DNA of 64,000 nt from an uncultured Winogradskyella sp. (GTDB lineage Bacteria > Bacteroidota > Bacteroidia > Flavobacteriales > Flavobacteriaceae): positions 62,001-126,000 of the forward strand of contig NZ_CANMJY010000005.1 of the NCBI RefSeq assembly GCF_947498345.1. The letters run 5' to 3'. Made by a program: the position numbers and the translations under genes. This document shows, one piece after another, positions 8,916 through 17,131 of this stretch. Numbering within the stretch: position 1 is the first letter of the stretch; each line of letters begins with the position of its first letter. The notes below the pieces were generated by a model that searched no databases, was not told where the DNA came from, and saw only the letters and a list, made by a program, of their open reading frames with translations.

Positions 8916-9869
8916 CTAATCTCTATTCTCTATACTCTTGTATGCAGAAATTACTTTCTTAACTAATTTATGACGAATTACATCTTTATCATCTAGATAG
9001 ATCATCCCAATACCATCTATATTTTTTAGTACTAATAATGCCTCCTTTAAACCAGAAATGGTACGACGTGGCAAATCTACCTGACCAGGATCACCCGTTA
9101 ATAAGAATTTTGCATTCTTACCCATACGTGTTAAAAACATTTTCATTTGTGCATGTGTTGTGTTTTGCCCTTCATCTAAGATAACAAAAGCATTATCTAA
9201 AGTTCTACCACGCATAAAAGCTAATGGTGCAATTTGAATCACACCTTTTTCAATATAACTTTCTAATTTCTCATGCGGAATCATATCCCGTAATGCATCA
9301 TAAAGTGGTTGCATGTAAGGATCTAGCTTTTCTTTTAAGTCACCAGGTAAAAATCCAAGATTTTCACCTGCTTCTACAGCAGGTCTTGTAAGTATAATAC
9401 GTTTTACCTCTTTACGCTTTAACGCTTGTACAGCTAAAGCTACTCCTGTATAGGTTTTACCAGTACCAGCAGGCCCTATTGCAAACACCATATCGTTTTT
9501 TCGCATACTCTCAACCAGTTTACGTTGATTTGCTGTTTGCGCTTTTATTAATTTACCACCTACACCATGTACTATGACTTCACCACTTTTAGCAGAGGTT
9601 GTATAATCATCACTGCTATTGCTCGTTAGTACACGTTCGATAACATTTTCATCTAACTTATTGTACTTGCCAAAATGTTTCATTAGCATCATAATTCTGG
9701 TATCAAACTCTTCAAGTAAATCTTCATCTCCATAAGCCTTAATTTTATTACCTCGGGCTACAATTTTAAGTTTTGGAAAATATTTTTTTAGAAGTTCAAT
9801 ATTGGCATTTTGTGCTCCGAAGAATTCTTTTGGAGTAATTTCTTCGAGTTCTAGAATAAGTTCGTTCAA
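8916..9869 (-). CDS. PhoH family ATPase / RNA-associated protein
   Basis: A 317-residue PhoH-like P-loop protein. An N-terminal segment ([23 protein letters not shown]) resembles the KH-like domain of PhoH-family proteins. The ATPase core has Walker [12 protein letters not shown] (about residues 132-142) and Walker [10 protein letters not shown] (about 228-236). PhoH/YbeZ proteins are linked to RNA metabolism and ribosome maturation through YbeY, though the precise reaction is not settled. It is upstream of purC in a two-gene operon, with a divergent promoter region at 9910-9933. Confidence 0.9.
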   Translation of the reverse strand: MNELILELEEITPKEFFGAQNANIELLKKYFPKLKIVARGNKIKAYGDEDLLEEFDTRIMMLMKHFGKYNKLDENVIERVLTSNSSDDYTTSAKSGEVIVHGVGGKLIKAQTANQRKLVESMRKNDMVFAIGPAGTGKTYTGVALAVQALKRKEVKRIILTRPAVEAGENLGFLPGDLKEKLDPYMQPLYDALRDMIPHEKLESYIEKGVIQIAPLAFMRGRTLDNAFVILDEGQNTTHAQMKMFLTRMGKNAKFLLTGDPGQVDLPRRTISGLKEALLVLKNIDGIGMIYLDDKDVIRHKLVKKVISAYKSIENRD

Positions 9870-9909
9870 AAGGCTACTAAATTTAGTGTGTTAATCTGTT
9901 TTCTTTTAT

Positions 9910-9933
9910 TAGTTTTGTGTACACACAAATCTA
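9910..9933. promoter_or_regulatory. Overlapping divergent -7 elements for phoH-purC and the SAM-hydrolase-like gene
   Basis: On the plus strand TAGTTTTG (9910-9917) matches TAnnTTTG and points to the gene at 9980. On the minus strand TAGATTTG (plus-strand 9926-9933) matches the same consensus and points to phoH. Between them lies the 8-bp palindrome GTGTACAC (9917-9924). The two promoters would cross, so polymerase at one should hinder the other. Clear -33 elements were not identified. Confidence 0.45.
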
Positions 9934-9979
9934 GCAATTTTACAACCTCAATTCTAAAAAAAATATCAACAATCAATCC

Positions 9980-10816
9980 ATGGCAATAATCACTTTAACG
10001 ACTGATTTTGGAGAAAAAGATCACTTTGCTGGTGCCATAAAAGGAGCAATTTATAGCGAATTGTCTGATATTAGAATTGTAGATGTATCGCATTCTGTGT
10101 CTCCTTTTAATATTTCTGAAGCTGCATATATTATATTAAATGCCTACAGTAGTTTTCCTAAAGGAACAATTCATATCATAGGAATTGATTCTGAGTTAAG
10201 CCCTGAAAATAAGCACATTGCAATTAAATTAGATGACCATTACTTTATATGTGCAAATAATGGAATCATGAGCATGATTTGTGCAGAAATTGCCCCTGAG
10301 AAAATTGTAGAGATCAATATTCATGATAAAATTGAAACCAGCTTTCCGGTTTTAGATGTCTTTGTAAAAGTAGCTTGTCATATTGCTCGTGGCGGAACTC
10401 TTGAAATTATTGGAAAAGTTATTAACACCATTAAGCCGATTAAAAATTTAATTCCTTTTGTTAACGACGAAAAAAATCAAATAATCGGTAGTGTTATTTA
10501 CATTGATAATTATGGTAATGTAGTTACCAATATTAAGCAAAAGTTTTTTGAGGATATTCAAAAAACCAGAGCTTATGAAATATCGGCACGTAATCATAAG
10601 TTCAGAAAAATTTATAGTAAATACAGTGATATTGTGAATTTTGAAATCGAAGAATCTAAACGAAATGACGAAGGCAAAGGATTGGTCGTTATTAATTCGT
10701 CTGGGTATTTAGAAATAGCAGTCTACAAAAGTAATTGCAGTACAGTGGGTAGTGCCTCTACTTTAATGGGATTAAAGACCATGGATACTGTTACAGTTAA
10801 CTTTTTAAAATCATAA
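9980..10816 (+). CDS. SAM hydroxide adenosyltransferase-like (DUF62 / chlorinase-fluorinase superfamily) protein
   Basis: A 278-residue two-domain protein. The N-terminus (IITLTTDFGEKDHFAGAIKGAI) and the beta-barrel-like C-terminus (IDNYGNVVTNI) match the DUF62 family, which cleaves S-adenosylmethionine with water to adenosine and methionine. Known hydrolases use an Asp-Arg-His triad. Here the Asp is present (GID70), but the Arg position in the usual DPGVGxxR loop reads SELSPENK, and the usual FHGRD segment reads FPVLD. The triad is therefore not conserved and the activity may differ. It is followed by an ABM-fold gene and gldF with 3- and 7-bp gaps. Confidence 0.75.
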   Translation: MAIITLTTDFGEKDHFAGAIKGAIYSELSDIRIVDVSHSVSPFNISEAAYIILNAYSSFPKGTIHIIGIDSELSPENKHIAIKLDDHYFICANNGIMSMICAEIAPEKIVEINIHDKIETSFPVLDVFVKVACHIARGGTLEIIGKVINTIKPIKNLIPFVNDEKNQIIGSVIYIDNYGNVVTNIKQKFFEDIQKTRAYEISARNHKFRKIYSKYSDIVNFEIEESKRNDEGKGLVVINSSGYLEIAVYKSNCSTVGSASTLMGLKTMDTVTVNFLKS

Positions 10817-10819
10817 GCT

Positions 10820-11116
10820 TTGTTAGTAAGAATTGTAAAAATGAGTTTTGAACCTTCTGGGATTGAAGAATTCCTGACTAATTTTGAACGCAACAAAGAA
10901 AAGATTAGAAATTTTGAAGGCTGTAATTTTTTAGAATTATATCGCGATCAGAACAATACCAGCATCTTTTTTACGTATAGTTATTGGAACTCAGAAGACG
11001 ATTTAAATAATTACAGACATTCAGAATTGTTTAAAGGGGTTTGGGCTAATACTAAGCCTTTATTTAACGAAAAACCTGAAGCTTGGAGTGTAGAGAAGTT
11101 AGAAAGTTTAAAATAG
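10820..11116 (+). CDS. Antibiotic biosynthesis monooxygenase (ABM) fold protein
   Basis: A 98-residue ferredoxin-like alpha-beta protein: LVRIVKMSFEP, EEFLTNFERNKEKI, FEGCNFLELYRD and the Tyr-Trp strand TYSYWNSEDDL are typical of ABM/quinol-monooxygenase-like dimers. These small proteins bind hydrophobic substrates or heme, and the substrate here is not known. The start is TTG at 10820, which keeps the conserved first beta-strand; the ATG at 10841 would delete it. The gene sits between the SAM-hydrolase-like gene and gldF, apparently in one operon. Confidence 0.78.
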   Translation: MLVRIVKMSFEPSGIEEFLTNFERNKEKIRNFEGCNFLELYRDQNNTSIFFTYSYWNSEDDLNNYRHSELFKGVWANTKPLFNEKPEAWSVEKLESLK

Positions 11117-11123
11117 TTTACTA

Positions 11124-11843
11124 ATGTTAGCAATCTTAAAAAAAGAAATAAACACCTTCTTTGCCTCACTAATAGGCTACTTGGTCATTGGTGTATTTTT
11201 AGTACTAAATGGTTTATTTCTTTGGATCTTTAAAGGTGAATTTAATATTCTTAATAATGGTGAAGCTAGCCTATCGTCTTTCTTTTTATTAGCACCTTGG
11301 ATCCTTATTTTTTTGGTGCCAGCTGTAACCATGCGAAGCTTTAGTGATGAGAAAAAACAAGGCACATTAGAACTATTGGTAACGAAACCTATTTCTCACT
11401 TTCAGGTTGTTTTAGGAAAATATTTTGGCGCCTTTGTTTTGATTCTTCTGGCTTTGATTCCAACCTTATTATATGTATATACAATCTATCAATTAGGAAA
11501 CCCAGAAGGTAACCTAGATATAGGAAGTACCATCGGTTCGTATTTTGGGCTCTTATTTTTAATTGCAGCTTACACATCGATAGGTGTGTTTGCTTCTACT
11601 CTGTCCGACAATCAAATTGTAGCATTTATTATTGCCGTTTTTATATGTTTCTTTTTTTACTTTGGCTTCGAAGGGCTTTCTAATTATAATGTATTTGGTA
11701 ACTTAGTATATATGGAAAATTTGGGTATGTCAGCCCATTACAATAGTATGAGTCGTGGTGTCATAGATACAAGGGATTTGATCTATTTTATTAGTATCTC
11801 TTTGGCGTTTTTAATATTCACAAAGCTTAGAATTCAAAAATAG
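11124..11843 (+). CDS. gldF: Gliding-motility-associated ABC transporter permease GldF
   Basis: A 239-residue membrane permease with six hydrophobic segments (about residues 15-35, 54-72, 96-120, 135-160, 167-187 and 217-235) of the ABC-2 type. The segment MRSFSDEKKQGTLELLVTKP is the characteristic cytoplasmic loop of this family. GldF works with GldG and the ATPase GldA in an ABC complex needed for gliding in Flavobacterium johnsoniae. gldA is not in this window. An unrelated small gene separates gldF from gldG. Confidence 0.93.
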   Translation: MLAILKKEINTFFASLIGYLVIGVFLVLNGLFLWIFKGEFNILNNGEASLSSFFLLAPWILIFLVPAVTMRSFSDEKKQGTLELLVTKPISHFQVVLGKYFGAFVLILLALIPTLLYVYTIYQLGNPEGNLDIGSTIGSYFGLLFLIAAYTSIGVFASTLSDNQIVAFIIAVFICFFFYFGFEGLSNYNVFGNLVYMENLGMSAHYNSMSRGVIDTRDLIYFISISLAFLIFTKLRIQK

Positions 11844-11848
11844 TAGTT

Positions 11849-12346
11849 ATGGTTATTACCCCTTATTTAATCATTTTTATGCTAGTAGTTTTTGCACTAC
11901 TCTTTTTGTTTTTGAATACTGTAGATAAACGTAAATGGTTATCAGCATTAATAAGTATAATACTAACACCATTTGTGTATTTCTACATGTTTTACCCATT
12001 TGTAAATATTGTGAGTAATTATCATCATCAAAAATATTTTAATAGTGAAGCCTGGGTTGAAAAACCTGCTTTGCGTTATGAAATGATCGACAACACAATT
12101 GAGTCGGACACCCTTATTGGTCTTTCAAAACAAAAGATCAAAAACCTGTTAGGTAAACATGAATGGTTATCGTGGAATAACACTAAAAAGGATTTTGACT
12201 CCAATAAATGGAATTATGGCTTGGGCATTGAGCCAGGTGCTTTTAATGACAAAAAAGAATGTGTGGAAATTACATTTGAAAAAGACATTGTTGCAACCTT
12301 AACACACTATCAAGAAGAAATTACATACGAGAATGAAAAAGAATAA
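11849..12346 (+). CDS. Membrane-anchored hypothetical protein inserted between gldF and gldG
   Basis: A 165-residue protein with two N-terminal hydrophobic segments (about residues 5-24 and 32-54), then a soluble C-terminal part. The pattern LIGLSKQKIKNLLGKHE ... WNYGLG ... VEITFEKDIVATL resembles the BamE/SmpA-like fold (helix-LLG, then beta-strands). Similarity is by eye only. It starts 5 bp after gldF and overlaps gldG by 14 bp, so it is translated as part of the gliding operon. In the classic arrangement gldF and gldG are adjacent, so this gene may be a lineage-specific addition. Confidence 0.6.
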   Translation: MVITPYLIIFMLVVFALLFLFLNTVDKRKWLSALISIILTPFVYFYMFYPFVNIVSNYHHQKYFNSEAWVEKPALRYEMIDNTIESDTLIGLSKQKIKNLLGKHEWLSWNNTKKDFDSNKWNYGLGIEPGAFNDKKECVEITFEKDIVATLTHYQEEITYENEKE

Positions 12347-13994
12347 AACACTTATTTACATACTCGCTATTATAATTGGGCTTGTTATCATTAATGCCGT
12401 TTCGAGTATGCTCTATGGTCGTTTTGATTTAACCAAAGATAAACGTTACACGCTTTCAGAAGCTTCAAAACAATTGATTACTAGTATAGACTCTCCTTTA
12501 ATTATTGATGTGTTCTTAGAAGGTGATTTTCCCTCGGAATTTCGTTTACTTCAAACAGAAGTACGACAGATTACTGAAGAATTTCAGTTAGAAACTAATA
12601 ACATTAAGATTAATTATATCAATCCAACTGAAGATGAAGCCACCAGAGAACAAATTATTGAACAGCTTACTAAATCGGGTTTAGAGCCTTATGTAAATAC
12701 AGATAACAGCACAGGTAAGGTTACTCAAGAACTTATCTTTCCGTGGGCTTATGCAAGTTATAAAGACAAAAGGGTTAAAATTCCACTTTTAAAAAGAAGC
12801 ATTACTCAAGGTCTACAAGAGCAAATCAATAACTCTGTACAATCTTTAGAGTATGCCTTTGCTGATGGGTTTAGTAAATTGATTAAGCCCAAACAAAAGA
12901 AAATAGCTATTTTAAAAGGTAATGGGGAATTAAATGATATTTATATTGCGGATTTTCTAAAAACCATACAACCTTATTACAATCTGGCGCAATTCACTTT
13001 AGATAGTGTAGCCACTAATCCTCAAGGCACTTTAGACAATCTAAAAGCTTATGATTTAATTGTAGCTGCAAAGCCAAGCGAAGCATTTTCTGAAGAAGAA
13101 AAATTAGTATTAGATCAGTTTACCATGAATGGAGGAAAAAGTTTATGGTTAACAGAATCTGTAATTATGGATAAGGATAGTCTATACAATGGTGGTACTG
13201 CTGTTTCTATAATGCGCGATTTAAATCTGAATGATTTTTTCTTCAAATACGGTATTAGAGTAAATCCCAGCTTAGTAAAAGATTTGTATTCTGCGCCAAT
13301 TATGTTAGCTATTGGCGAGGGTAGTCAAGCACAATTACAACCTGTGCAATGGCAATATTCTCCATTGGCTACATCTAACCAAAACCACCCAGTAACAAAA
13401 AATCTTGAGTTAGTAAAATACGATTTTGCAAGCCCTATTGACACTTTAAAAAACGATATTGATAAAATAATCTTATTGCAAAGCTCATCACGCTCTAAAT
13501 TAGAAGGTGCACCTGCCCAAATTTCTTTAGCAGATGTCACCAAGATACCTAATGAAGCAACTTATATTGCGGGCTCGCAAAATTTAGCAGTGCTTTTAGA
13601 AGGTGAATTTGCTTCTGTTTATGACAAACGTATACTACCATTTAAAATAAGGAACTTTAAATCTAAAGGTAAACCTACAAAAATGGTCGTTATTTCTGAT
13701 GGAGATGTTGTAAAGAACGATGTGCGAAGAAATAGACCTTTAGAACTTGGTGTTGATTATAGAGGTTTTGAATATGGTAACAAGGAATTTCTCTTAAACA
13801 CTATCAATTACCTCTTGGACGATACAGGACTTATAAACATTAGAGCCAAAGAAATTAATATTGCCTATCTAGATTCGGACAAGGTTAAAGACAATAAAGG
13901 TAAATGGCAACTCATAAACATTGCCTTCCCCCTATTGTTTTTGGCTTTATTTGGGTTTATTTTCAACTACTTCAGAAAGAAAAAATATACCTAG
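12333..13994 (+). CDS. gldG: Gliding-motility-associated ABC transporter component GldG
   Basis: A 553-residue protein with an N-terminal membrane helix (about residues 5-25), a large periplasmic ABC_transp_aux-type region, and a C-terminal helix (about 525-545, IAFPLLFLALFGFIFNYF). Hallmarks include YGRFDLTKDKRYTLSEASKQLI near the start and the central KKIAILKGNGE and GGKSLWLTESV stretches. It partners GldF in the gliding ABC complex. The start overlaps the preceding gene by 14 bp. dnaN follows after an 89-bp gap with its own promoter. Confidence 0.93.
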   Translation: MKKNKTLIYILAIIIGLVIINAVSSMLYGRFDLTKDKRYTLSEASKQLITSIDSPLIIDVFLEGDFPSEFRLLQTEVRQITEEFQLETNNIKINYINPTEDEATREQIIEQLTKSGLEPYVNTDNSTGKVTQELIFPWAYASYKDKRVKIPLLKRSITQGLQEQINNSVQSLEYAFADGFSKLIKPKQKKIAILKGNGELNDIYIADFLKTIQPYYNLAQFTLDSVATNPQGTLDNLKAYDLIVAAKPSEAFSEEEKLVLDQFTMNGGKSLWLTESVIMDKDSLYNGGTAVSIMRDLNLNDFFFKYGIRVNPSLVKDLYSAPIMLAIGEGSQAQLQPVQWQYSPLATSNQNHPVTKNLELVKYDFASPIDTLKNDIDKIILLQSSSRSKLEGAPAQISLADVTKIPNEATYIAGSQNLAVLLEGEFASVYDKRILPFKIRNFKSKGKPTKMVVISDGDVVKNDVRRNRPLELGVDYRGFEYGNKEFLLNTINYLLDDTGLINIRAKEINIAYLDSDKVKDNKGKWQLINIAFPLLFLALFGFIFNYFRKKKYT

Positions 13995-14008
13995 AATTTG
14001 TTAATAAG

Positions 14009-14044
14009 TTTGTTTTATAAAACCCTTACATTGAGATATATTTG
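14009..14044 (+). promoter_or_regulatory. Probable dnaN promoter
   Basis: TTTG at 14009-14012 and TATATTTG at 14037-14044, a full match to TAnnTTTG, have a 24-bp spacer. The -7 element lies 39 bp before the dnaN start codon. Confidence 0.5.
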
Positions 14045-14083
14045 TAAGACGAATTAAAACGTAATAAACTATATATATTTAGC

Positions 14084-15202
14084 ATGAAATTTATTGTTTC
14101 AAGTACTTATTTATTAAAGCAACTTCAGGTATTAGGAGGTGTTATCAATAACAGTAATACATTACCTATTTTAGATAATTTTTTATTTGAATTAAGTCAA
14201 TCAAAATTAACCGTTTCTGCAAGTGACTTAGAGACTACAATGTCTTCAACGATTGATGTAGAAAGTGATTCTGAAGGCAGTATTGCTTTACCAGCACGTT
14301 TATTATTAGATACTTTAAAAACATTTCCAGAACAGCCACTAACTTTTGTTGTTGAGGATAACAACACCGTAGAGATTAGTTCTAATCATGGTAAATATGC
14401 CTTAGCTTATGCTGATGGTGCTGAGTTTCCTAATGCTGTTTCGGTTGAAGATGCCAGTAAAACAACCATCATGGGAGATATATTAGCTACAGCTATAAGT
14501 AAAACCATTTTTGCTGCTGGTAATGATGATTTAAGACCTGTAATGAGTGGTGTGTTCTTTCAATTTTCTCAAGACAACTTAACCTTTGTTGCTACAGATG
14601 CCCACAAATTAGTTAAGTACACAAGAGCTGACGTAAGCGCTACAGAGTCTGCAGAATTTATTATGCCTAAGAAACCATTAAATTTACTTAAAGGTATTTT
14701 GGCAGGAAGTGATGATGATGTTTTAGTTGAATACAATGAGTCTAATGCAAAATTTACATTTGACAATTCTGTTTTAGTTTGTAGATTAATTGATGGTAAG
14801 TATCCTAACTATGAAGCGGTTATTCCTAAAGAGAATCCGAATAAATTAGTTATTGCCAGAACACAGTTTTTAAACTCTGTGCGACGTGTTAGTATTTTCT
14901 CTAACAAAACGACACATCAAATTCGTTTAAAAATTGCAGGTGCAGAATTAAACATATCTGCAGAAGATATCGATTACAGCAATAAGGCAGAAGAACGTTT
15001 AACTTGCGATTATCAAGGAGACGATATGCAAATTGGTTTTAACTCACGTTTCTTAACTGAAATGATAAACAATTTAAACTCTGATGACGTACAGTTAGAA
15101 ATGAGCTTACCAAATAGAGCAGGTATTTTAACTCCAATTGATGGATTAGATGAAGGTGAGCACGTAACTATGCTTGTAATGCCTGTGATGTTGAATAATT
15201 AG
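14084..15202 (+). CDS. dnaN: DNA polymerase III subunit beta (sliding clamp)
   Basis: A 372-residue sliding clamp with three repeated clamp domains (about residues 1-120, 128-250 and 251-372). N-terminal MKFIVSSTYLLKQL, central NDDLRPVMSGVFFQF with the following ATDAHKL, and C-terminal VTMLVMPVMLNN are diagnostic. The dimer encircles DNA and tethers polymerase and other clamp-binding proteins; the C-terminal MPVML strand lines the hydrophobic partner-binding cleft. It has its own promoter and is closed by a strong hairpin terminator at 15229-15255. Confidence 0.97.
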   Translation: MKFIVSSTYLLKQLQVLGGVINNSNTLPILDNFLFELSQSKLTVSASDLETTMSSTIDVESDSEGSIALPARLLLDTLKTFPEQPLTFVVEDNNTVEISSNHGKYALAYADGAEFPNAVSVEDASKTTIMGDILATAISKTIFAAGNDDLRPVMSGVFFQFSQDNLTFVATDAHKLVKYTRADVSATESAEFIMPKKPLNLLKGILAGSDDDVLVEYNESNAKFTFDNSVLVCRLIDGKYPNYEAVIPKENPNKLVIARTQFLNSVRRVSIFSNKTTHQIRLKIAGAELNISAEDIDYSNKAEERLTCDYQGDDMQIGFNSRFLTEMINNLNSDDVQLEMSLPNRAGILTPIDGLDEGEHVTMLVMPVMLNN

Positions 15203-15228
15203 AATATTATAAAAACCATATTAAATAA

Positions 15229-15255
15229 AAAAGGCTCACCAATGGTGAGCCTTTT
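15229..15255. terminator. Bidirectional intrinsic terminator between dnaN and the DUF4870 gene
   Basis: Perfect 12-bp stem AAAAGGCTCACC / GGTGAGCCTTTT with a 3-base loop. The A-run on the left and T-run on the right give a U-tract in both directions, fitting the convergent genes on either side. Confidence 0.9.
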
Positions 15256-15274
15256 AATTCCATTTCTTTAATAA

Positions 15275-15637
15275 CTAACTAACAAAATTAAGAGATAATG
15301 GATAGCTAGGTAATTCTCCATTACTAGCTTTAATGGCGTTTATAATTGGCATTACAAATGCCAAGATTCCTATTAGTATAAGTAGCAATATACCTAATCC
15401 AAATACTATAATTAAAGGAATACTTAATATACAATATACTATTATACTTAACTGAAAATTCAAAATCGATTTACCGTGAGCATCCATACCATCTACTTTA
15501 TCTTTTTGTGTTGCCCAAATAATTAATGGTACTATTAGACCACCAAAACCAGTAACATAAGTTAGTAATTGTGCCAAATGCGTAATCATCAATAATTGAT
15601 TGTCTGTACGCTTCAGTGTATGATAATTTGATTCCAT
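15275..15637 (-). CDS. DUF4870 / Tic20-like small membrane protein
   Basis: From ATG at 15637 the protein is 120 residues (MESNYHTLKRTDNQLLMITHLAQ). An upstream in-frame ATG at 15670 adds a lysine-rich 11-residue stretch that does not look like the family. Three hydrophobic segments surround the DUF4870 pattern: HLAQLLTYVTGFGGLIVPLIIW, then DAHGKSILNFQLSIIVY, then a glycine-leucine-rich C-terminal pair. The family is widespread and its function is unknown. It converges on dnaN across the shared terminator. Confidence 0.85.
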   Translation of the reverse strand: MESNYHTLKRTDNQLLMITHLAQLLTYVTGFGGLIVPLIIWATQKDKVDGMDAHGKSILNFQLSIIVYCILSIPLIIVFGLGILLLILIGILAFVMPIINAIKASNGELPSYPLSLNFVS

Positions 15638-15736
15638 GATTATTTTTTGTTTACACTTAATGTGACGCAAATTGTTTAAAAATGTTACAAAAGCGTAAAA
15701 ATATTTTTGTAATCCTAAAAAGGATAAATAAGCGAC

Positions 15737-15886
15737 TTAATCTTCTTGTATATCGTCCCTCTTTTTACCGCTTGCCATAAAATTAACAAGCACACCAATT
15801 AAAATTATACATACCAAGGCAAACACACCAATCATTATTACACCCATTGACCAATCATAAACTAATGCTATTAAATTACTAATCAT
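15737..15886 (-). CDS. Small single-pass membrane protein (49 residues)
   Basis: An intact 49-codon frame from ATG at 15884-15886 to TAA at 15737-15739. The translation has a short N-terminus (MISNLIALVYDWSMGV), a hydrophobic helix (IMIGVFALVCIILIGVLVNF, about residues 17-36) and a charged cytoplasmic tail (MASGKKRDDIQED). Hydrophobic core plus charged tail is not expected by chance in this AT-rich gap, so it is probably a real gene missed by length cut-offs. Function unknown. It lies upstream of the DUF4870 gene on the same strand. Confidence 0.6.
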   Translation of the reverse strand: MISNLIALVYDWSMGVIMIGVFALVCIILIGVLVNFMASGKKRDDIQED

Positions 15887-16222
15887 TATATCTATATTTA
15901 ATTTCTAACCGTAAAATTACAATAAGGATTACTTTAGAAATATGATAAATATCAGATTAAGAAAAAATAAAAGTGTTGATTAGTGCTGGTACTTTAAGCG
16001 ACGGTTAAGGGAAAATCGTTAATAACTCTTAGTTTTATCAAAGTTATACGTAAAGCTCAAAAATCCTCTTTGAGTTAAAATATTCATAAATAACTCTCCT
16101 GATTTTAAAAATCGAGAGAAAAACAAGTAAGGTTTCTAATACATTTCAAAAAATATTTAAACAGAAAGCATCATTATAAATATATTTTGATGTATTTTTT
16201 ACAAGCTACTAAAACTAATATT
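15887..16222. other. Intergenic region, divergent small membrane gene / DinB gene
   Basis: AT-rich, with no coding frame that looks real. It must hold the divergent promoters for the 49-residue membrane protein and the second DinB gene. It contains a weak interrupted hairpin around 16094-16117 (CTCTC ... GAGAG with inner GATTTT/AAAATC), of unclear role. No Crp/Fnr-type box was seen. Confidence 0.4.
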
Positions 16223-16750
16223 ATGCAACAGATAAAATGGTTTGAAAGAAAATTTGATTTTTCATTCCAACAAAATATTTTTCCTTCAATTATTGAACGG
16301 CTTAATGGAACCCTCATAAGATTAAAAACAAAAACTGAAAAGACTTCACCAAAATTATTGAGCATCAAACCAGATGATAAATGGTCTATAAAAGAAAATA
16401 TAGGACACTTAACTGATTTAGAGCCTTTGTGGCACGAGCGTCTTAATGATATATTAGAAAACAAACAATATCTAAGACCCGCTGATTTAGAAAACCGAAA
16501 AACAGATTTCGCCCAACATAACGAAAAAGACATTGATAGTTTACTTTTAGAGTTTCAAAAATTGCGGGAAATAACATTAGATAAATTATCTCATTTAACA
16601 GAAGAAGACATATACAAAACCTCATTACATCCAAGACTGGAAAAACCAATGCGAATAATGGACTTGTTCTTATTTGTAGCAGAACATGATGATCATCATT
16701 TGGCTAGAATAAGCGAAATAAAAACTACCTACAACAATGCAAATAGCTAA
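16223..16750 (+). CDS. DinB-superfamily protein (second copy)
   Basis: A four-helix-bundle protein of about 175 residues from ATG at 16223 (MQQIKWFERKFDFSFQQ). An earlier in-frame ATG at 16187 adds 12 residues that do not fit. DinB metal ligands are visible in KENIGHLTDLEPLWHERL and in the C-terminal VAEHDDHHLARISEI. This motif set (first His, then a C-terminal HxxxH-like cluster) is the DinB_2 type, often annotated as putative metal-dependent hydrolase or thiol transferase. It stands alone between intergenic regions. It is only distantly like the copy at 6735. Confidence 0.8.
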   Translation: MQQIKWFERKFDFSFQQNIFPSIIERLNGTLIRLKTKTEKTSPKLLSIKPDDKWSIKENIGHLTDLEPLWHERLNDILENKQYLRPADLENRKTDFAQHNEKDIDSLLLEFQKLREITLDKLSHLTEEDIYKTSLHPRLEKPMRIMDLFLFVAEHDDHHLARISEIKTTYNNANS

Positions 16751-17131
16751 TTGAATCAGATTCATTGCTAATACCTGTACGATATATACCCTCTTCATAA
16801 CGCCACTCATATCTATCGACTGTTCCTCTTTATAACATAGTTACTGAAGTACACTTTCACCTATATTCTATCCTCCTTAATATTAGCAGAAATAGCTAAT
16901 AAAACTTCGGCTATTTCTGCAAAATTATATGATAAATCTTGATTGTTTTGAGTCTTAAAGCCTCCTAATTGAACGGTAAAAAACCCTTATAATAAGCTGT
17001 AAACTAAGCATATTGCTTTCTTTTTTGAAGCTAAATGCTCTGTGAAAAGATACATGTAGAGCTTATTTTAGTAATCGAAATTTTAAGTCAAAATTTCTTA
17101 AGCTATAATAACCAAAAACGTAACTAGTATC
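16751..17131. other. Intergenic region before the Rhs gene, with a hairpin
   Basis: No coding frame. It holds a perfect 11-bp inverted repeat GCAGAAATAGC / GCTATTTCTGC (16886-16896 and 16910-16920) with a 13-base loop ending in CTTCG, and a short palindrome TGAATC-A-GATTCA (16752-16764) just after the DinB stop. The hairpin lacks a clean T-tract, so it may be an mRNA structure rather than a terminator. No convincing promoter was found for the Rhs gene. Confidence 0.45.
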
